64,000 nucleotides of DNA from Plasmodiophora brassicae (taxonomy: Eukaryota; Endomyxa; Phytomyxea; Plasmodiophorida; Plasmodiophoridae): contig JASFAU010000002.1 of assembly GCA_039704465.1 (NCBI GenBank), positions 1,426,001-1,490,000 on the forward strand, in the 5' to 3' direction. Numbering within the stretch: position 1 is the first letter of the stretch; each line of letters begins with the position of its first letter. The translations under genes were made by a program, and so were the position numbers. A model generated the notes under the pieces. That model ran no database searches, was not told the origin of the DNA, and worked only from the letters and a program-made list of their open reading frames with translations. This document shows, one piece after another, positions 44,344 through 56,029 of this stretch.

Positions 44344-45058
44344 GTGCCTTTCTCCAAACTCGTGACCGGAATCATCGTGAGCACGTAGTACGTAGATGGT
44401 GAAGTTGACCGAAGGTAGTGTGAGACTCGGAATCACCCAATACTCACTAAAAACCACCTTGTAACCCCATGGGAAAAATCGGTGGAAAATCCATTTACGG
44501 ACACCCTTGCCACCAAACACCATCGGTGCAACGAAGACATCAGCGATGGTGCGCTCGACCCACATAGGTGGAGCCCGGTCCATATACATCTGAAAAGTAT
44601 CATTCACCTAACTCAGCGGCCGACCCACATAGGTGGACCCCCAGCGCAACAGAGTCTCGATAGCCAGTACGCCCTGACCAGAGTCAACTGCGGTGAAGAG
44701 GAACTTAACAGACGCTGCCGACTGCCTCGTGATCGTAACGTATCAATGAGGTCACCGTCATGACCCATCGAGGAACGTATTGGCCTCTCATAGGAGTGCC
44801 ATAAACCATAGTTGCATGACGTCCATGACAACCAGGTTAACTGGCCCCATGACGTCCATGAAAATCAGTGAAGCGGGTCCCAACGTTTTGAGTACCCGGT
44901 CCTCAGCTATAGAAGACCATGATCCAGATCATCTTCGTAACGTTCACCATGAACCGATACGGTGGCGTCGTCCGTGATTAGGTCCCGACGCAACGTATGA
45001 AGCGTATACGATTGTTGATTCCTACGAACCCAACAACCGTAAATCATTGCACCCATAC

Positions 45059-46240
45059 CTAATGTTTTGTTCGTTGCTTCCGTTGCGCTTGTCGCTTCCC
45101 CGTATTCGTACGCTTTTGCATCGGCGCCATTTCTCGTAACGCCTCCACTTGCGGATGATCATCTCCGAGACGTCGTATAAGCTTCTGGACTAGTTCGGGA
45201 ACATCTTCGTAGATTACACGAGCAGGTTCCCACGTTGCTTCCGCCTCGTCGAATCCAGACCATAGAACCTTGATCTGAAGTTCCTGCGTTTCTCGATCCA
45301 CTCGACAGTCCAGTAGATCGTCGACCAACAGCTGGTTATCAGCGTGCTGGAGATGACGCTTGAGATCGACGGTCATGTTCAGACCGGCGTCAGCGTATCG
45401 TCGAATTCGTTGTGAGTGTGCGTTGAAGTGTCGTTCAGTGAGCGGGTCTTCCAGCTCGTACACTTGATCGTTGATCATCTTGACGACTCGATATGGGCCT
45501 CGCCACTGGGCTATCAACTTCTGAGCAGGACCTGGTACCGGTTTTGCGTTGAGCACGTAGTCGCCAACGATGAACGATTCGTAGTGGCTCTTGTTCAGGC
45601 GTCGTCGCTGTTGTCGCACATTAGACGCATGCCGTTGTGCCTTTGCTTCATCAACGGCCTTGTGAATCTCGTCGAGGACCTCTTGTAACGTCGGCACATA
45701 CTTGGCGAATCCTTCAGGTGGTATGCGTCGCCATTGTCTCTCCTTCGGATCCCAGATCTGGTCGAGCGGGCTTTCTGGCGAACGCCCCGTGACGACCGTG
45801 ATCGGCGCGTAACCGTTGAGACGTCGACTTGGCGTGTGATTAATGACGTGCTGAACGACTGGACACAAGTACGGCCAGTTGTGCGTCGTAATCTGGGCCT
45901 CGTTCAGGATCGAACGCATGACGTTGAGCACAGTGCGGTTTGCGCGCTCCACCGTGCCATTGGCCCATGGACAGTATGCAGTCGTGATGTGATGCTGAAC
46001 ATCTCGTAACCTGGTAAGCTCCTCCATGATTTCCGCCGTGAAGTGTGAACCACCGTCCGTGACCAGGTACTCAGGCGTCGCGAAATCAGCAATCCACTGA
46101 TTCAGAGCCTCCGTAGCAACGCGACTTGTCGCCTCAGCTGATGGGATCAGGCGTACGTAGCCGCTGAAGTCGTCCTTCAAGAGCAGGATGTACTTGTACT
46201 GGTGGTCCGTGCCCCTGACTGGCTCCACGTAGAGGTAATC
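45059..46240 (-). CDS. Element C integrase C-terminal part and chromodomain
   Basis: Contains the integrase core (YILLLKDDFSGYVRLIPSAE, VTDGGSHFTAEIMEELTRLR, CPWANGTVERANRTVL), then ESFIVGDYVLNAKPVPGPAQ and the chromodomain-like segment VDDLLDCRVDRETQELQIKV followed by LWSGFDEAEATWEPA. It is intact here, whereas element A has a frameshift. It is cut from the rest of the integrase by the solo LTR 46241-46383. Confidence 0.85.
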   Translation of the reverse strand, partial: DYLYVEPVRGTDHQYKYILLLKDDFSGYVRLIPSAEATSRVATEALNQWIADFATPEYLVTDGGSHFTAEIMEELTRLRDVQHHITTAYCPWANGTVERANRTVLNVMRSILNEAQITTHNWPYLCPVVQHVINHTPSRRLNGYAPITVVTGRSPESPLDQIWDPKERQWRRIPPEGFAKYVPTLQEVLDEIHKAVDEAKAQRHASNVRQQRRRLNKSHYESFIVGDYVLNAKPVPGPAQKLIAQWRGPYRVVKMINDQVYELEDPLTERHFNAHSQRIRRYADAGLNMTVDLKRHLQHADNQLLVDDLLDCRVDRETQELQIKVLWSGFDEAEATWEPARVIYEDVPELVQKLIRRLGDDHPQVEALREMAPMQKRTNTGKRQAQRKQRTKH

Positions 46241-46383
46241 TGTCACGACTGAGTCGTGTTGGCGACTCAGCCGGCACCAAAATGGGCTCCTTCGTAGCGC
46301 AATAGGTACAATAAACGTCCACGGCGCGGACCGACCTCAGTCGGTCAATCCGTGTGGTTGACTCATCGTGTTCGGTCGTCACA
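46241..46383 (+). repeat. Solo LTR of the element D family (TAATC duplication)
   Basis: Starts TGTCACGACTGAG and ends GTCGTCACA, like element D's LTR but visibly diverged. It is flanked by TAATC at 46236-46240 and 46384-46388. It interrupts element C's integrase between VLTMDY and LYVEPVRG, and removing it with one duplication restores the frame. Confidence 0.9.
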
Positions 46384-47887
46384 TAATCCATGGTGAGCAC
46401 GTCGAACGGCTTGTGGCCGTGCAACGCTTCACCAAGTGGTCTTGGAACTTTCTTACCCCCGCGTGTCGTAATGCAATGCAGGCATTGCTGGCACATCGCT
46501 TGAATGTCTTGACTGATCTTCTTCCAGACGAAGCGCTCCATGATCATCTGCTTGGTTACGTCGTACGCACGATGACCAGCGCTCGCGCAATGACCAATAA
46601 TCAGGATCCGTAGTCGTAGACTCTTGCAGTCCAGATGGCATGGGATGAGAACAGCTTTGTCCTCGTTCTTCCACAAACGATCAGCTTCGTCGAAGTAGAC
46701 GCCATTGTCAATCTTCTCGTCCCGTGACAGTAGTCGCTGTGCCTCGCGAATCTCCGTCTCCGTCGGCCAGCTAAACTCAGGATGCTGCCGAGGAGTGACT
46801 CGCAAGTCGTCAAGCTCCATGATGCGTGCTGCTCGACATGACAAGGCGATACGACCGGCGCCCCATCTTGTCAGCAGGTCAGCCCAAACGTTGTCCTCTC
46901 CGGCGATGCTCTTCGTCTGGTAGCGGAACCCCTGCAGGTGCAACGCCCAACGTTCCAGCTTCTGGGCGGTGTGCTTCTTCATTTCGGAGTCCTGACTGAA
47001 AATGAACGTCAGATTGCGATGATCGGTATAGAGTAGGAACTCTCGTGATGTCTGAAGCAGGAAGTCCCCGCGTTCCGTGGCGTAGATGATCGCGGCCGCC
47101 TCCTTCTCGGGCGTAGACCATCGCAGTTCTGAACCAGCGAAGCGTTTGCCGTAGAACGCGAGAGGTTCGTGACGTTGATCGCAAACAGGCAGGTCGATAT
47201 CCTCCAACGGGATCTGCGTGATGACAGCTGCCCATGCCGTTTCACTTGCGTCGGTGAACAGGCATGTCTGGTAGTTCGACTTCGGGTAGGCCAGCTGAAC
47301 GTGTTGAATCAGGGCGAACCGTATGTCCGTAAATGACTTGTTGTGCTGGTCACTCCAACCCAACGCGTCAAGCGTGATCGATGATGGCGTTGCGGATCGA
47401 ATACGCTTCAACTCGTCATTGGCCCGATCGATAATGTCTTGTAGTGGACGGATGATACATGGATAGCCGGGTATGTGAGTACGCATCCAGTTGGCCGCCC
47501 ATAGGAACTGCTGCAACTCCTTGACAGTTCGCGGACGCGACATGGTTGTAAGCGCTTCGATACGTTCTGGGTCGTGTCGTACACCATCACGTGAGTAGAT
47601 TCGCCCGCACCACTTCAGTTCACGAGCGAATAACGTGCACTTGCCCGGATTCAGTTTCACATTGCGTTCACGACATCTCTCAAGAACCCGCGTCAGCTGA
47701 TGTAGCAGGTCATCCTCTGACTTTGCGAATCCAAGGAGGTCGTCGATCCATATCAGCAGATTGTCCTTCATGTCGTCGAAGATCGCTGCCATCCGAGCAT
47801 GAAATTGAATTGCCGAGTTCATGCCTCCTTGAATACTCCTCGTAGGCGTATAGACAGCGTCGTCCGTCATGAAGCTGAACATTTCTT
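46384..47887 (-). CDS. Element C RT (C-terminal part), RNase H and integrase zinc region
   Basis: Minus-strand frame: FSFMTDDAVYTPTRSIQGGM, catalytic LIWIDDLLGFAKSEDDLLHQ, LKWCGRIYSRDGVRHDPERI, RNase H (CLFTDASETAWAAVITQI, LYTDHRNLTFIF) and integrase HHCC (GHCASAGHRAYDVTKQMI, CQQCLHCITTRGG). Open without stops over about 500 residues. It continues the RT fragment at 54483-53684 across element D. Confidence 0.88.
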
Positions 47888-48033
47888 TGTCACGGTCGAG
47901 TCGCTGTCTTGGCGACTCAGCCGGCACCTAATTGGGCTCCTCCGCAGCGCACTACTACAATAAACGTCCACGGCGTTGGACCGACCTCAGTCGGTCAATC
48001 CGTGTGGTTGACACATCTTGCTCTGTCGTCACA
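47888..48033 (+). repeat. Element D 5' LTR
   Basis: TGTCACGGTCGAG...GTCGTCACA, with an internal AATAAA at 47961-47966 as a possible polyadenylation signal. Differs from the 3' LTR by A/C in CGCACT[A/C]CTACA. Confidence 0.92.
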
Positions 48034-48061
48034 TTTTGACCGACTACCCTTCGGTCGTACG

Positions 48062-48186
48062 CGTATCGTCTCGTCTCGTCTCGGCCCGTATCGACTATCG
48101 TCTCGTCTCGTCTCGGCCCGTATCGACAATCGTCTCGTCTCGTCTCGGCCCGTATCGACTATCGTCTCGTCTCGTCTCGGCCCTGT
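48062..48186 (+). repeat. 32-bp tandem repeat, about four units, in element D leader
   Basis: Each unit contains CGTCTCGTCTCGTCTCGG followed by CCCGTATCGAC. It lies between the 5' LTR and the Gag start at 48199, so it forms the untranslated leader of the element. Confidence 0.85.
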
Positions 48187-48198
48187 ATCATCGCAGCT

Positions 48199-49295
48199 AT
48201 GGCGGGAGGTGATGGGTTGATTCCGGCGTTGTCGGACCCGCCATCGTCCGCAAATCCGGATGTTGCAGCTGCGGCGGATGTTGCTGGCGCTATCGAGCTG
48301 CGCGACCTGAAGGCGGAGATCCTCGACCTCTTAGCCCAGTTGAAATTCGCGCATGGCTCGCTGCCTAGGGCCAGCCCCCCCGCAGCGCCAGCTGTCTCGT
48401 CTCCCGAAGTGCGCAACGACTCGTCGGATCCCCCGGTCATCAGCGCTGTGCCTTCCCTATTGCCTCTCCACGCTTCTGTGGCTTCGTCTCTGCCGAATTC
48501 TGTCGCCCCGTCGACGCAGCATCCCGTGTCCCCGCCGCCGCCGCCGCCTATTGTTGTCCAGTCCCACGATATCCCGCGATTTCGGGGGCGGACGGTCTGT
48601 CGACGATGCGTTGGTTGACCGCTTTCGCGCGGATCACCCAGACGCCGTTAACGTCTACCAGTCCGCTTTCCGACGCTGTGCAATGCATCTTGACGACGGC
48701 CTTGAAAGGATACGCCTTGGAGACTTATCTTGACCTGTCCGAGGACGCGTCAATGGCGGACGTGGCATCCGCCCTGCTTCATGATTTTCCGGAGCCGTCG
48801 TTAAAGCGGGTCGAAGCTGATTTTGACAATTTGAAGCAGACTTCCAGTGTGGTTCACCATGCGCGGGAGTTCCAGCGCTTGTACAAGAAGGTTCAACAAC
48901 TCGACCCCTTGTATAGGCTGAGTCCGTCCCGTTTGGCGGAAAAGTTCCGCATGTCCTTGCACCCTGCACTTTCTGATGCCCTCTTCATTTACAACTACAC
49001 CGAGTACGACAAGATGTTCGAGATGGCGATCCATCTCGAACCGAAGTATCCGATCGCCGCTGTCAACGCTATCGAGGTCGGAGGGGCGCAACCTTTGGTC
49101 TGCCACTATTGTCGCGAGGCTGGACATTTCATTGCGTCCTGCCCCAAGCGACCTCCGTGCCAGCACTGTCACAAGGTTGGTCACCGCTCCGCGCTGTGCC
49201 CCGAGCGGCCTGCCGCTGCTGGTCCTCCGTCGCCCCCACCCAGCGCCAGCGTCCCGCAGGCTGGTCCCCCGGGAAATGTGCCCGGGCGTCTGTGA
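48199..49295 (+). pseudogene. Element D Gag, frameshifted
   Basis: Starts at ATG 48199 (MAGGDGLIPALSDPPSSA) with a Pro/Ala-rich N-terminus. A one-base change in the G run near 48588 moves the frame. The second part (ALKGYALETYLDLSED, AREFQRLYKKVQQLDPLYRL) is a typical Ty3/gypsy capsid, followed by two zinc knuckles, CHYCREAGHFIASC and CQHCHKVGHRSALC, ending at 49295. Confidence 0.8.
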
Positions 49296-49339
49296 ACGGG
49301 TTCCCCAGTCGCCCAGTAAACATTTCTTTTGGTTCCGAA

Positions 49340-52300
49340 CCCGACTTTCTTCATGTTACGGATTTATTCTTTACGTCGGCTACATCTATACCACATCTAT
49401 TGGTACCGGTCTGTCTCGTTATCGGCTCACGTCGCGTCAGTACGCTCGCCTTGTTAGACTGTGGCGCGACGTCCAATTTTATCGACTGGTCGTTCTGTCG
49501 TCATCACGAAGTGCCTGTTCGCGCCAAATCGCGTGCTATTCCGGTTCGCGTCATTGACGGCCGTCATCTGGCCCCAATTACTCAGGAAACCGCCCCGCTA
49601 CGAATCACCGTCGACGAATGTTTCGACAGTGACGTCGTCCTGAACATGATCCATTCGCCGCAGCATCCTGTCATCCTCGGCCTGCCGTGGTTGGCGGATA
49701 CAAACCCTGACATCGATTGGCGGAGCCACCGTCTCCAGCATCGCGGCCCTCGCATCGCGGGGATCTCAATCCCGGCAGGAGACCTCCCTGCGTCTACGCA
49801 TGCAGTTGATTCGGCGGCATCAGTCGAAACATTGCCGACTGCCTCAGCATCTGAGGTAGCCGAGGTGGAGGTAATTGCCCCCTGAGTTGGCTTCTGACGA
49901 CGAGGACGACGACGATTACTCCGAGTTCGGGACCGTCCCGGCTGCGGGCGTCGATAGCTCTAGCGCTTCCGTCATCGCTCCCGATTGCCTCTCGGAGGTC
50001 GCTGTCACTGATACGGTGGCCGCCGGTCACAGTGAACCGCCTGTTGCTGTTGTCGACAGCTCTAGCTCTCCCGCCCTCGCGCATGCCTGCCTCTCCGAGG
50101 TCGCTGCCGCTGCTACTGTGGCAGCGTGCCACAACGATCCGTTATCATCGTTCCCCTCGGGCCCCGAGCCGTCGTGCGTCCGGCACCGTGGACCCGTCCG
50201 TCGAGGGGCGGGACAACGCCTCTCGCCGCCTCGCCCTCTGGCGGGCTTCGTGGTCGCCACATTATTAATCTTTTGATGACTGCATCCTTGGTCGCCCTGG
50301 CCTGGGTCCTTGGGTGGACTTATCTTCCATTCACGCGGCTCCCTTCCGGCGCCTCTGCGGAGCCCCTGATCTCGAACGCCGCCGACGAGTCCTTCTTTAC
50401 GCCCCTGGTCTCACCAGACGGTGACCCGGGGTCATCAACCTCGATTGCGTTCATCAGCGCTGAGCCGTTTCTGGATGCTATCGTTGACGACGCAGCTTGT
50501 TACCTTCTGCATTATACTTGGACCGAACTCGACTCGGACTCAGTCTCCGGGCCTGCGCTTCCTGACGCCTATCGCGAGTTCTCGGACGTGTTCGCCACTG
50601 GCAGCCCGGTGTGCCTGCCTCCTCACCGCGCTTCCGATTGCCCCATCGATCTTAAGCCCGGCAAGGAGCCACCATTTTGTCGGTTATATGGTCTCTCCCA
50701 ACGAGAGCAGGTGGCCCTCAAGCAGTATCTGGAAGCCAATTTAAAGTCGAATTTCATTCGTCCTTCCCGTTCTTCGGCCGGTGCGCCAATTCTGTTTGTA
50801 CGCAAGAAAGACGGCTCGCTGCGACTTTGTGTCGATTATCGCGGCCTAAATTCTGCCACGATCAAGAACCGGTATCCACTGCCTCTTATTGACCAACTTC
50901 TTGCCAACCTTAGTCGGGCCACGATCTTCACGAAAATCGACCTGCGCAGCGCGTATAATCAAATTCGTATCCGCGAAGGGGACGAGTGGAAGACGGCGTT
51001 TCGCACCCCGTATGGACTCTTCGAATATTTGGTTATGCCGTTTGGCCTCGCAAACGCACCGGCTTCGTTCCAGTCGTTCATGAATGATATGTTCAAGGAT
51101 TACCTCGACCAGTTCGTTGTCGTATATCTGGACGACATCCTTATTTTTTCTGCGAACGTCGCCGACCATGAACACCATGTGCGCCTCGTCCTGGAACGAC
51201 TTCGGGCAGCAGTCTTACCGCTAATATGGAGAAGTGTGTTTTCGGCGCCAAGGAGGTCGAGTTTCTCGGCTACCTCGTTTCTCGAGACGGACTGCGCCTC
51301 GACCCTGCCCGTATCGACACTATCCTGTCTTGGCAACCGCCACGAGATATCCATGGTCTCCAAGTATTCTTGGGATTCGCCAATTTTTATCGCAAATTTA
51401 TTCCTCACTTCGCGGAAATTGCTCTACCACTCACAAACCTGACGCGTGACGGTGTCGCCTTTATCTGGGATGCTGACGCTCACGCTGCATTCGGCTCTCT
51501 GAAGGTTGCGTTCACATCGGCACCTGTCTTGGGCCATTTCGATCCTCATCAACCGTGTGATGTCGAGACCGACGCCTCAGACTTTGCCATCGCTATGGTC
51601 CTTTCGCAAAAGGGCGGCGCAGATGGGGAGTTGCACCCGATCGCCTACTTCTCGCGGAAGCTGATTGCTGCCGAGATTAGCTATCCCATTTACGACAAGG
51701 AACTCCTGGCGGTTGTGGAAGCGTTCACTAAGTGGCGGCAGTTCCTCGACTCAGATCAGCACCAAACTGTCGTGCATAGCGACCATCGTAACCTCGTCCA
51801 CTTCATGTCTACCCACAAGTTAAACAGACGTCAGGTTCGCTGGTCTCAACTGCTTAGCGAATTCGATTTCGTGATTCATCATCGTCCGGGGCGACTTCAT
51901 GGGAAGCCGGACGCCCTCACTCGTCGTCCGGAATACCAACCTTCGCCTGGCGACGAAGAAATTCTAGCAATGTCTCAACAGCTGCTTCCACCGCATCGCT
52001 TCTTCCGCCCGGACCCAGCTATTCTCTTTCTCCAGACCGGTACATCAGCATCTCCCTTGTCGAACGTATTCGTCGCGAACAAGCCGATGACCCCTTCGTC
52101 CAGAAGACGTTATTATCGCTGGACGGGCCTCGTGGACGACGTTTCCGCGTTGCCGATGGTCTCTTATACAACGGAACCGCTCTCGTCGTCGCTGGTGAGG
52201 CCTGCAAGCTGGAAGTTCTGCACAGCCTTCACGACAACGTTACCGCCGGTCATTTTGGGGTTCGCAAGACATTGCAGCTCGTCAAGCGCGAGTTCTGGTG

Positions 52301-53523
52301 GCCCAAGATGTCCTCGTTCATCAAGGGTTACGTGGCGACCTGTGACACGTGTCGCCGCGTCAAACCTCCTCGCCATCGACCATCCGGCCTGCTACTTCCG
52401 CTACCAATTCCAACCGCTCTCTGGTCCTCCATCTCAATGGACTTTATCGTCAAGCTCCCCTCCTCCCGTGGCTATGACTCTGTACTGGTCGTGGTCGACC
52501 GTTATTCGAAGATGGCCCACTTTGTGGCGTGTCGAGAATCCATTTCCGCGGATCAGCTGGCCGATCTGTTTCTTCAGAACGTGTTCCGTCTGCATGGCCT
52601 GCCCGACGACATTGTTTCGGATCGCGGACCCCAGTTCGTATCGTTGTTCTGGAAGCACCTCCTATGCCGTCTCGGCGTTGAACGCCATCTGTCATCATCC
52701 CGCCATCCCGAATCTGATGGCCAGACCGAGCGCGTCAACCAGATATTAGAGCAATACCTTCGCTGCTATGTGTGCTACCTGCAAGACGACTGGGAGCCAT
52801 TATTGCCGCTGGCCGAATTCTCTTACAATAACGTCGACCATTCGTCCACTGGAATGTCTCCCTTCTTCGCGAACTACGGCTACCACCCTCAGCTACGCGA
52901 CCCTCGTCCTTGCAAACACGGTAGCTCCAATCCCTCTGCCGATGAACGCGTGGAGAACTTGACGGCCATTCGCCGTTACCTACACCGCCAACTGCATCGT
53001 GCTGTCAGCACCATGAAACGAGCTGCGGATCGGAAACGCCGACCTCATCCCCGACTTCAAGATCGGGGAGTTGGTCATGCTCCGTCGAGGGGCAATTGCG
53101 ACTGGCCGGCCATGCGGTAAGCTGGATGTCCAAATGCTCGGGCCTTTCGAAGTTAGTCGCATCGTTAATCCGGTCGCCTACGAACTCCTGCTCCCGGCAT
53201 CCTTCCGCATCCACAACGTCTTCCACGCATCCCAACTGGAACCGTACGTCCCGAACGTGATACCCCATCGTGTGCAGCCTCCGCCACCCCCGATTCTGCT
53301 CGACGACGACGACCAACCGCTGTTCATCGTGAAGGAGGTCCTGGACTCTCGATATCGTGCTGGTAAGCTGCAGTATTATATCGACTGGGAAGGCTACCCT
53401 GCATCCGAGCGCACCTGGGAACCCGCCTCCAACTTGCAGGGCACCGGCGGATTCGATCGCCTGCTCGCGGCATTCCACGCTCGGTACCCAGACAAGCCCG
53501 GACCCCGTCTTCGACGCCCGTAA
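49340..53523 (+). pseudogene. Element D Pol with chromodomain, several frameshifts
   Basis: Protease about 49430-49700 (LALLDCGATSNFID, with Cys after the catalytic Asp), an acidic linker, RT 50570-51210 ([40 protein letters not shown], catalytic [12 protein letters not shown]), RNase H 51520-51900 (VETDASDFAIAMVLSQ), integrase 52230-52920 (HFGVRKTLQLVKREFWWPKM, CDTCRRVK, MDFIVKLPSSRGYDSVLVVV, SDRGPQFVSLFWKHL, HPESDGQTERVNQ) and a C-terminal chromodomain to 53523 (FIVKEVLDSRYRAGKLQYYI, DWEGYPASERTWEPASNL). Frame changes lie near 49875, 51213, 52020 and 53050. The domain set is that of a chromovirus-type Ty3/gypsy element. Confidence 0.85.
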
Positions 53524-53536
53524 AAGGGGACTATTA

Positions 53537-53682
53537 TGTCACGGTCGAGTCGCTGTCTTGGCGACTCAGCCGGCACCTAATTGGGCTCCTCCGCAGCGCA
53601 CTCCTACAATAAACGTCCACGGCGTTGGACCGACCTCAGTCGGTCAATCCGTGTGGTTGACACATCTTGCTCTGTCGTCACA
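53537..53682 (+). repeat. Element D 3' LTR
   Basis: 146 bp, matches 47888-48033 except one base. Followed by the TTCTT duplication and then by element C RT sequence on the minus strand. Confidence 0.92.
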
Positions 53683-53683
53683 T

Positions 53684-54483
53684 TCTTGGCATTCCTTTGC
53701 CAAAGGCATTAGCCAGAAGCCTTTGAACGCGTCGATCGTGAAGAAGCATGTCATGCCAGCAAGCTTGCGTGTGACCGCCTCCACGTTAGGCATCGGCCAG
53801 GCGGTGGGGACACACCGCGCGTTGACCTGGCGTAGGTCGACACATAGATGGTAGCCGTCGCCCTTCGGTTTCTTTACGACTAAGACGGGACTTGCCCAAC
53901 GAGTGTTCATGTTCATGTAGATGAGACCGTTCTCCTTGAGCATTTTGACCATATCGTCAAGGAATTCCTTCTGCTTCGGGTTGTAGAACCGCGACTTGCA
54001 CCGGTAAGGCGTGACATCCGGCTTCAGCTGCGTTACCATCGGTTCGACATCGACAGGCCTATCTTGCCCCAGCCGCGTTCGGAATTCATTCAGGTGTCGT
54101 CGCAATATCAGACGTAGTCGACTAACTCCATGTCGGGACATTCCGTTGAGGCGTGCTTGATGCACCATTCGATTGCACGACGTTTCGATCTCGTGCACGT
54201 TGATTGGTCCCAGGTCGACTTCACTTGAAGATGGTTCAGCGGAGTCTGGTTCCTGAGGGGCTTGAAAGTAGTCACTTCCAAGCGTTGCCATTCTAGCAGC
54301 AATGCGCCGCACAGTCTCGATTGAATCGACGTCGACTGCCGCACATCCTGACAGCGTGTCCTTCTCGGTACATCCTGATGCGATGATGTTCTCCAGCTGC
54401 TTATGCGGGTTGATGCCAAGCGCAGATAAAAGATTGTCACCGAACAGGATCACTGGAATCGTGTCGCAGACGTAGTAGGTCAC
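53684..54483 (-). pseudogene. Element C protease end and RT N-terminal part
   Basis: YYVCDTIPVILFGDNLLSAL, EFLDDMVKMLKENGLIYMNM, RWASPVLVVKKPKGDGYHLC, CVDLRQVNARCVPTAWPMPN and FFTIDAFKGFWLMPLAKECQ, the first RT blocks. It is cut at 53683 by element D and continues at 47887. It is one base out of frame with the Gag-protease frame ending at 54480; comparison with element A (NLTLYHVAYYVC) places the lost base near 54484-54495. Confidence 0.82.
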
Positions 54484-55796
54484 ATGGTACAGCTTAGGTT
54501 GCCAACCTCGGTCTCCAGAGTCGTGACTGGAACTTGTACCATTCTCGTGATCGTCCCGATGACCTTGCCCTCCGCGGAAGTGATGTCTCGTGGCTGGACG
54601 TCGCGAAATGTGGCATCATTCAACTGGTCAGCGATATGGCCAGGTATGATATTTCCACCACGACAGCCCGAATCCAGTTCGTAGGGAACGCGCATGCCTT
54701 CCAGCACTACCCGTTGCAAATCGTCCTCAGTCCCAGTGTACCCGTCAGTCTTCTGGACCTTTATTGGGCGAGTGGCGCGGACAAGCTCAATGCAGCGCTC
54801 CTTCGATGGTTTCGTTGGGCAGACTCGCAACCCGTGGTCGCCGCCGCAATTCCAGCAAGTGACCTTGCCGGCGTTCTTCTTCTCAGGGTCGTCGTCCCTC
54901 CGTCGCTTTGTCGCATTCCCGTTCGCTTGTGCTTCAGGATCTCGAGCCCCCACTTTCGTAGCGTTCGGCTGCGTGCTGAGAACCGTAGCGGGCTTCGGAC
55001 GGGTCGGTCGGTTCGAGGGTGGCGGGCGATGCTGCGCGACGCGTCGACCGCCAGCTGTCACCGTCACCTGGTATTTGTGACTCTTGTCACTAAGGCGTAG
55101 TTCGGCACAGGTCTTGTTCGACACTCCCGCGATCTGCGCGGAGCCTTGCACGAAGACCTTGTATCGGACCCATTCCAAGGCGTGCTTGATGATGCCCTTT
55201 AAGTCACCCTCCCGGTTGGTCTTATCGTCTTTCACCCATTGCCGCACATGGTCCCGTAATGGCCATGGCTGAAGTGTGTCCACCAACAATCGGCCAAGTG
55301 CTCGGCGTCCACCGGTCGTGTCTCGTAGGGGAAGCCATCCACGCTTCCACTGGATCTCCGTCATCCGATCCAAAATGGACTGCACTTGGTCCTTCAACGT
55401 GGGGAGGTTCACGTCCATCGACAGCTCCTTGGACATCTTGACTTCGATGTCCTGCGTCGTGAGCCCATGGCTGGCCGGAAGACTCTTGATCTGGCCGTCG
55501 ATCCACCCTTCGAGTTCCTCATCAGTCAGCACGTCGACGCTGCGAAGCAAAAGGTGGTTCAGTGCAATGGACGTCAGCTGTGGCGTCGTGAAGCAGAAGC
55601 GGATTGCTTGCGGCTTGATCCTAGCTTCCTCAGGTCGTTGTCCTTCGCGGTCAGTCACGACAGCACAGTAGCGATCATACCGCTCCTTCAACTTCAGGAT
55701 CGACGTAGAATCCAGCTTCGTCGCGTGCGGAAGAATGCTGAGGTTAGCCGAGCTCTTGAAACCGCCGACGTTCGCGCCTTGCGACTGAGATGCCAT
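54480..55796 (-). CDS. Element C Gag-protease
   Basis: 438 residues from the ATG at 55796 (MASQSQGANVGGFKSSANLS). Gag body (VLTDEELEGWIDGQIKSLPA), a Pro/Arg-rich linker, zinc knuckle CWNCGGDHGLRVC and protease YELDSGCRGGNIIPGH (catalytic DSG) are all in one frame. The frame ends prematurely at 54480 by a single-base loss relative to element A. The structure shows the family encodes Gag and protease as one polyprotein. Confidence 0.85.
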   Translation of the reverse strand: MASQSQGANVGGFKSSANLSILPHATKLDSTSILKLKERYDRYCAVVTDREGQRPEEARIKPQAIRFCFTTPQLTSIALNHLLLRSVDVLTDEELEGWIDGQIKSLPASHGLTTQDIEVKMSKELSMDVNLPTLKDQVQSILDRMTEIQWKRGWLPLRDTTGGRRALGRLLVDTLQPWPLRDHVRQWVKDDKTNREGDLKGIIKHALEWVRYKVFVQGSAQIAGVSNKTCAELRLSDKSHKYQVTVTAGGRRVAQHRPPPSNRPTRPKPATVLSTQPNATKVGARDPEAQANGNATKRRRDDDPEKKNAGKVTCWNCGGDHGLRVCPTKPSKERCIELVRATRPIKVQKTDGYTGTEDDLQRVVLEGMRVPYELDSGCRGGNIIPGHIADQLNDATFRDVQPRDITSAEGKVIGTITRMVQVPVTTLETEVGNLSCTM

Positions 55797-56029
55797 GACG
55801 TTGTAAACAGTTGCGACGCTCCGCCGCCCGTTAACGTGTAGCGTGTACGTGTGGTTGGACGTATACGTAGGGGTGGGACGTAGTGCGCACTGTAGTCCCG
55901 TGTCTGCAGACTCTTGACGGCACGTAATGACACAGAAACAGAATGACGTTTATCGATCGCATCGTCACGACGACGGCAGCCTCGCCACGTCATCGTGCTA
56001 AATCGGGGCACACAGTTTGTCTAAATATA

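Larger units (their letters stand above)
47888..53682 (+). mobile_element. Chromodomain gypsy element D, complete with LTRs
   Basis: LTRs 47888-48033 and 53537-53682 (146 bp each, one visible difference), flanked by TTCTT at 47883-47887 and 53683-53687. It is inserted in the RT of element C. Internal order: a 32-bp tandem repeat, Gag with two CCHC knuckles, protease, RT, RNase H, integrase, chromodomain. Several frame changes interrupt the coding region despite the near-identical LTRs. Confidence 0.92.
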
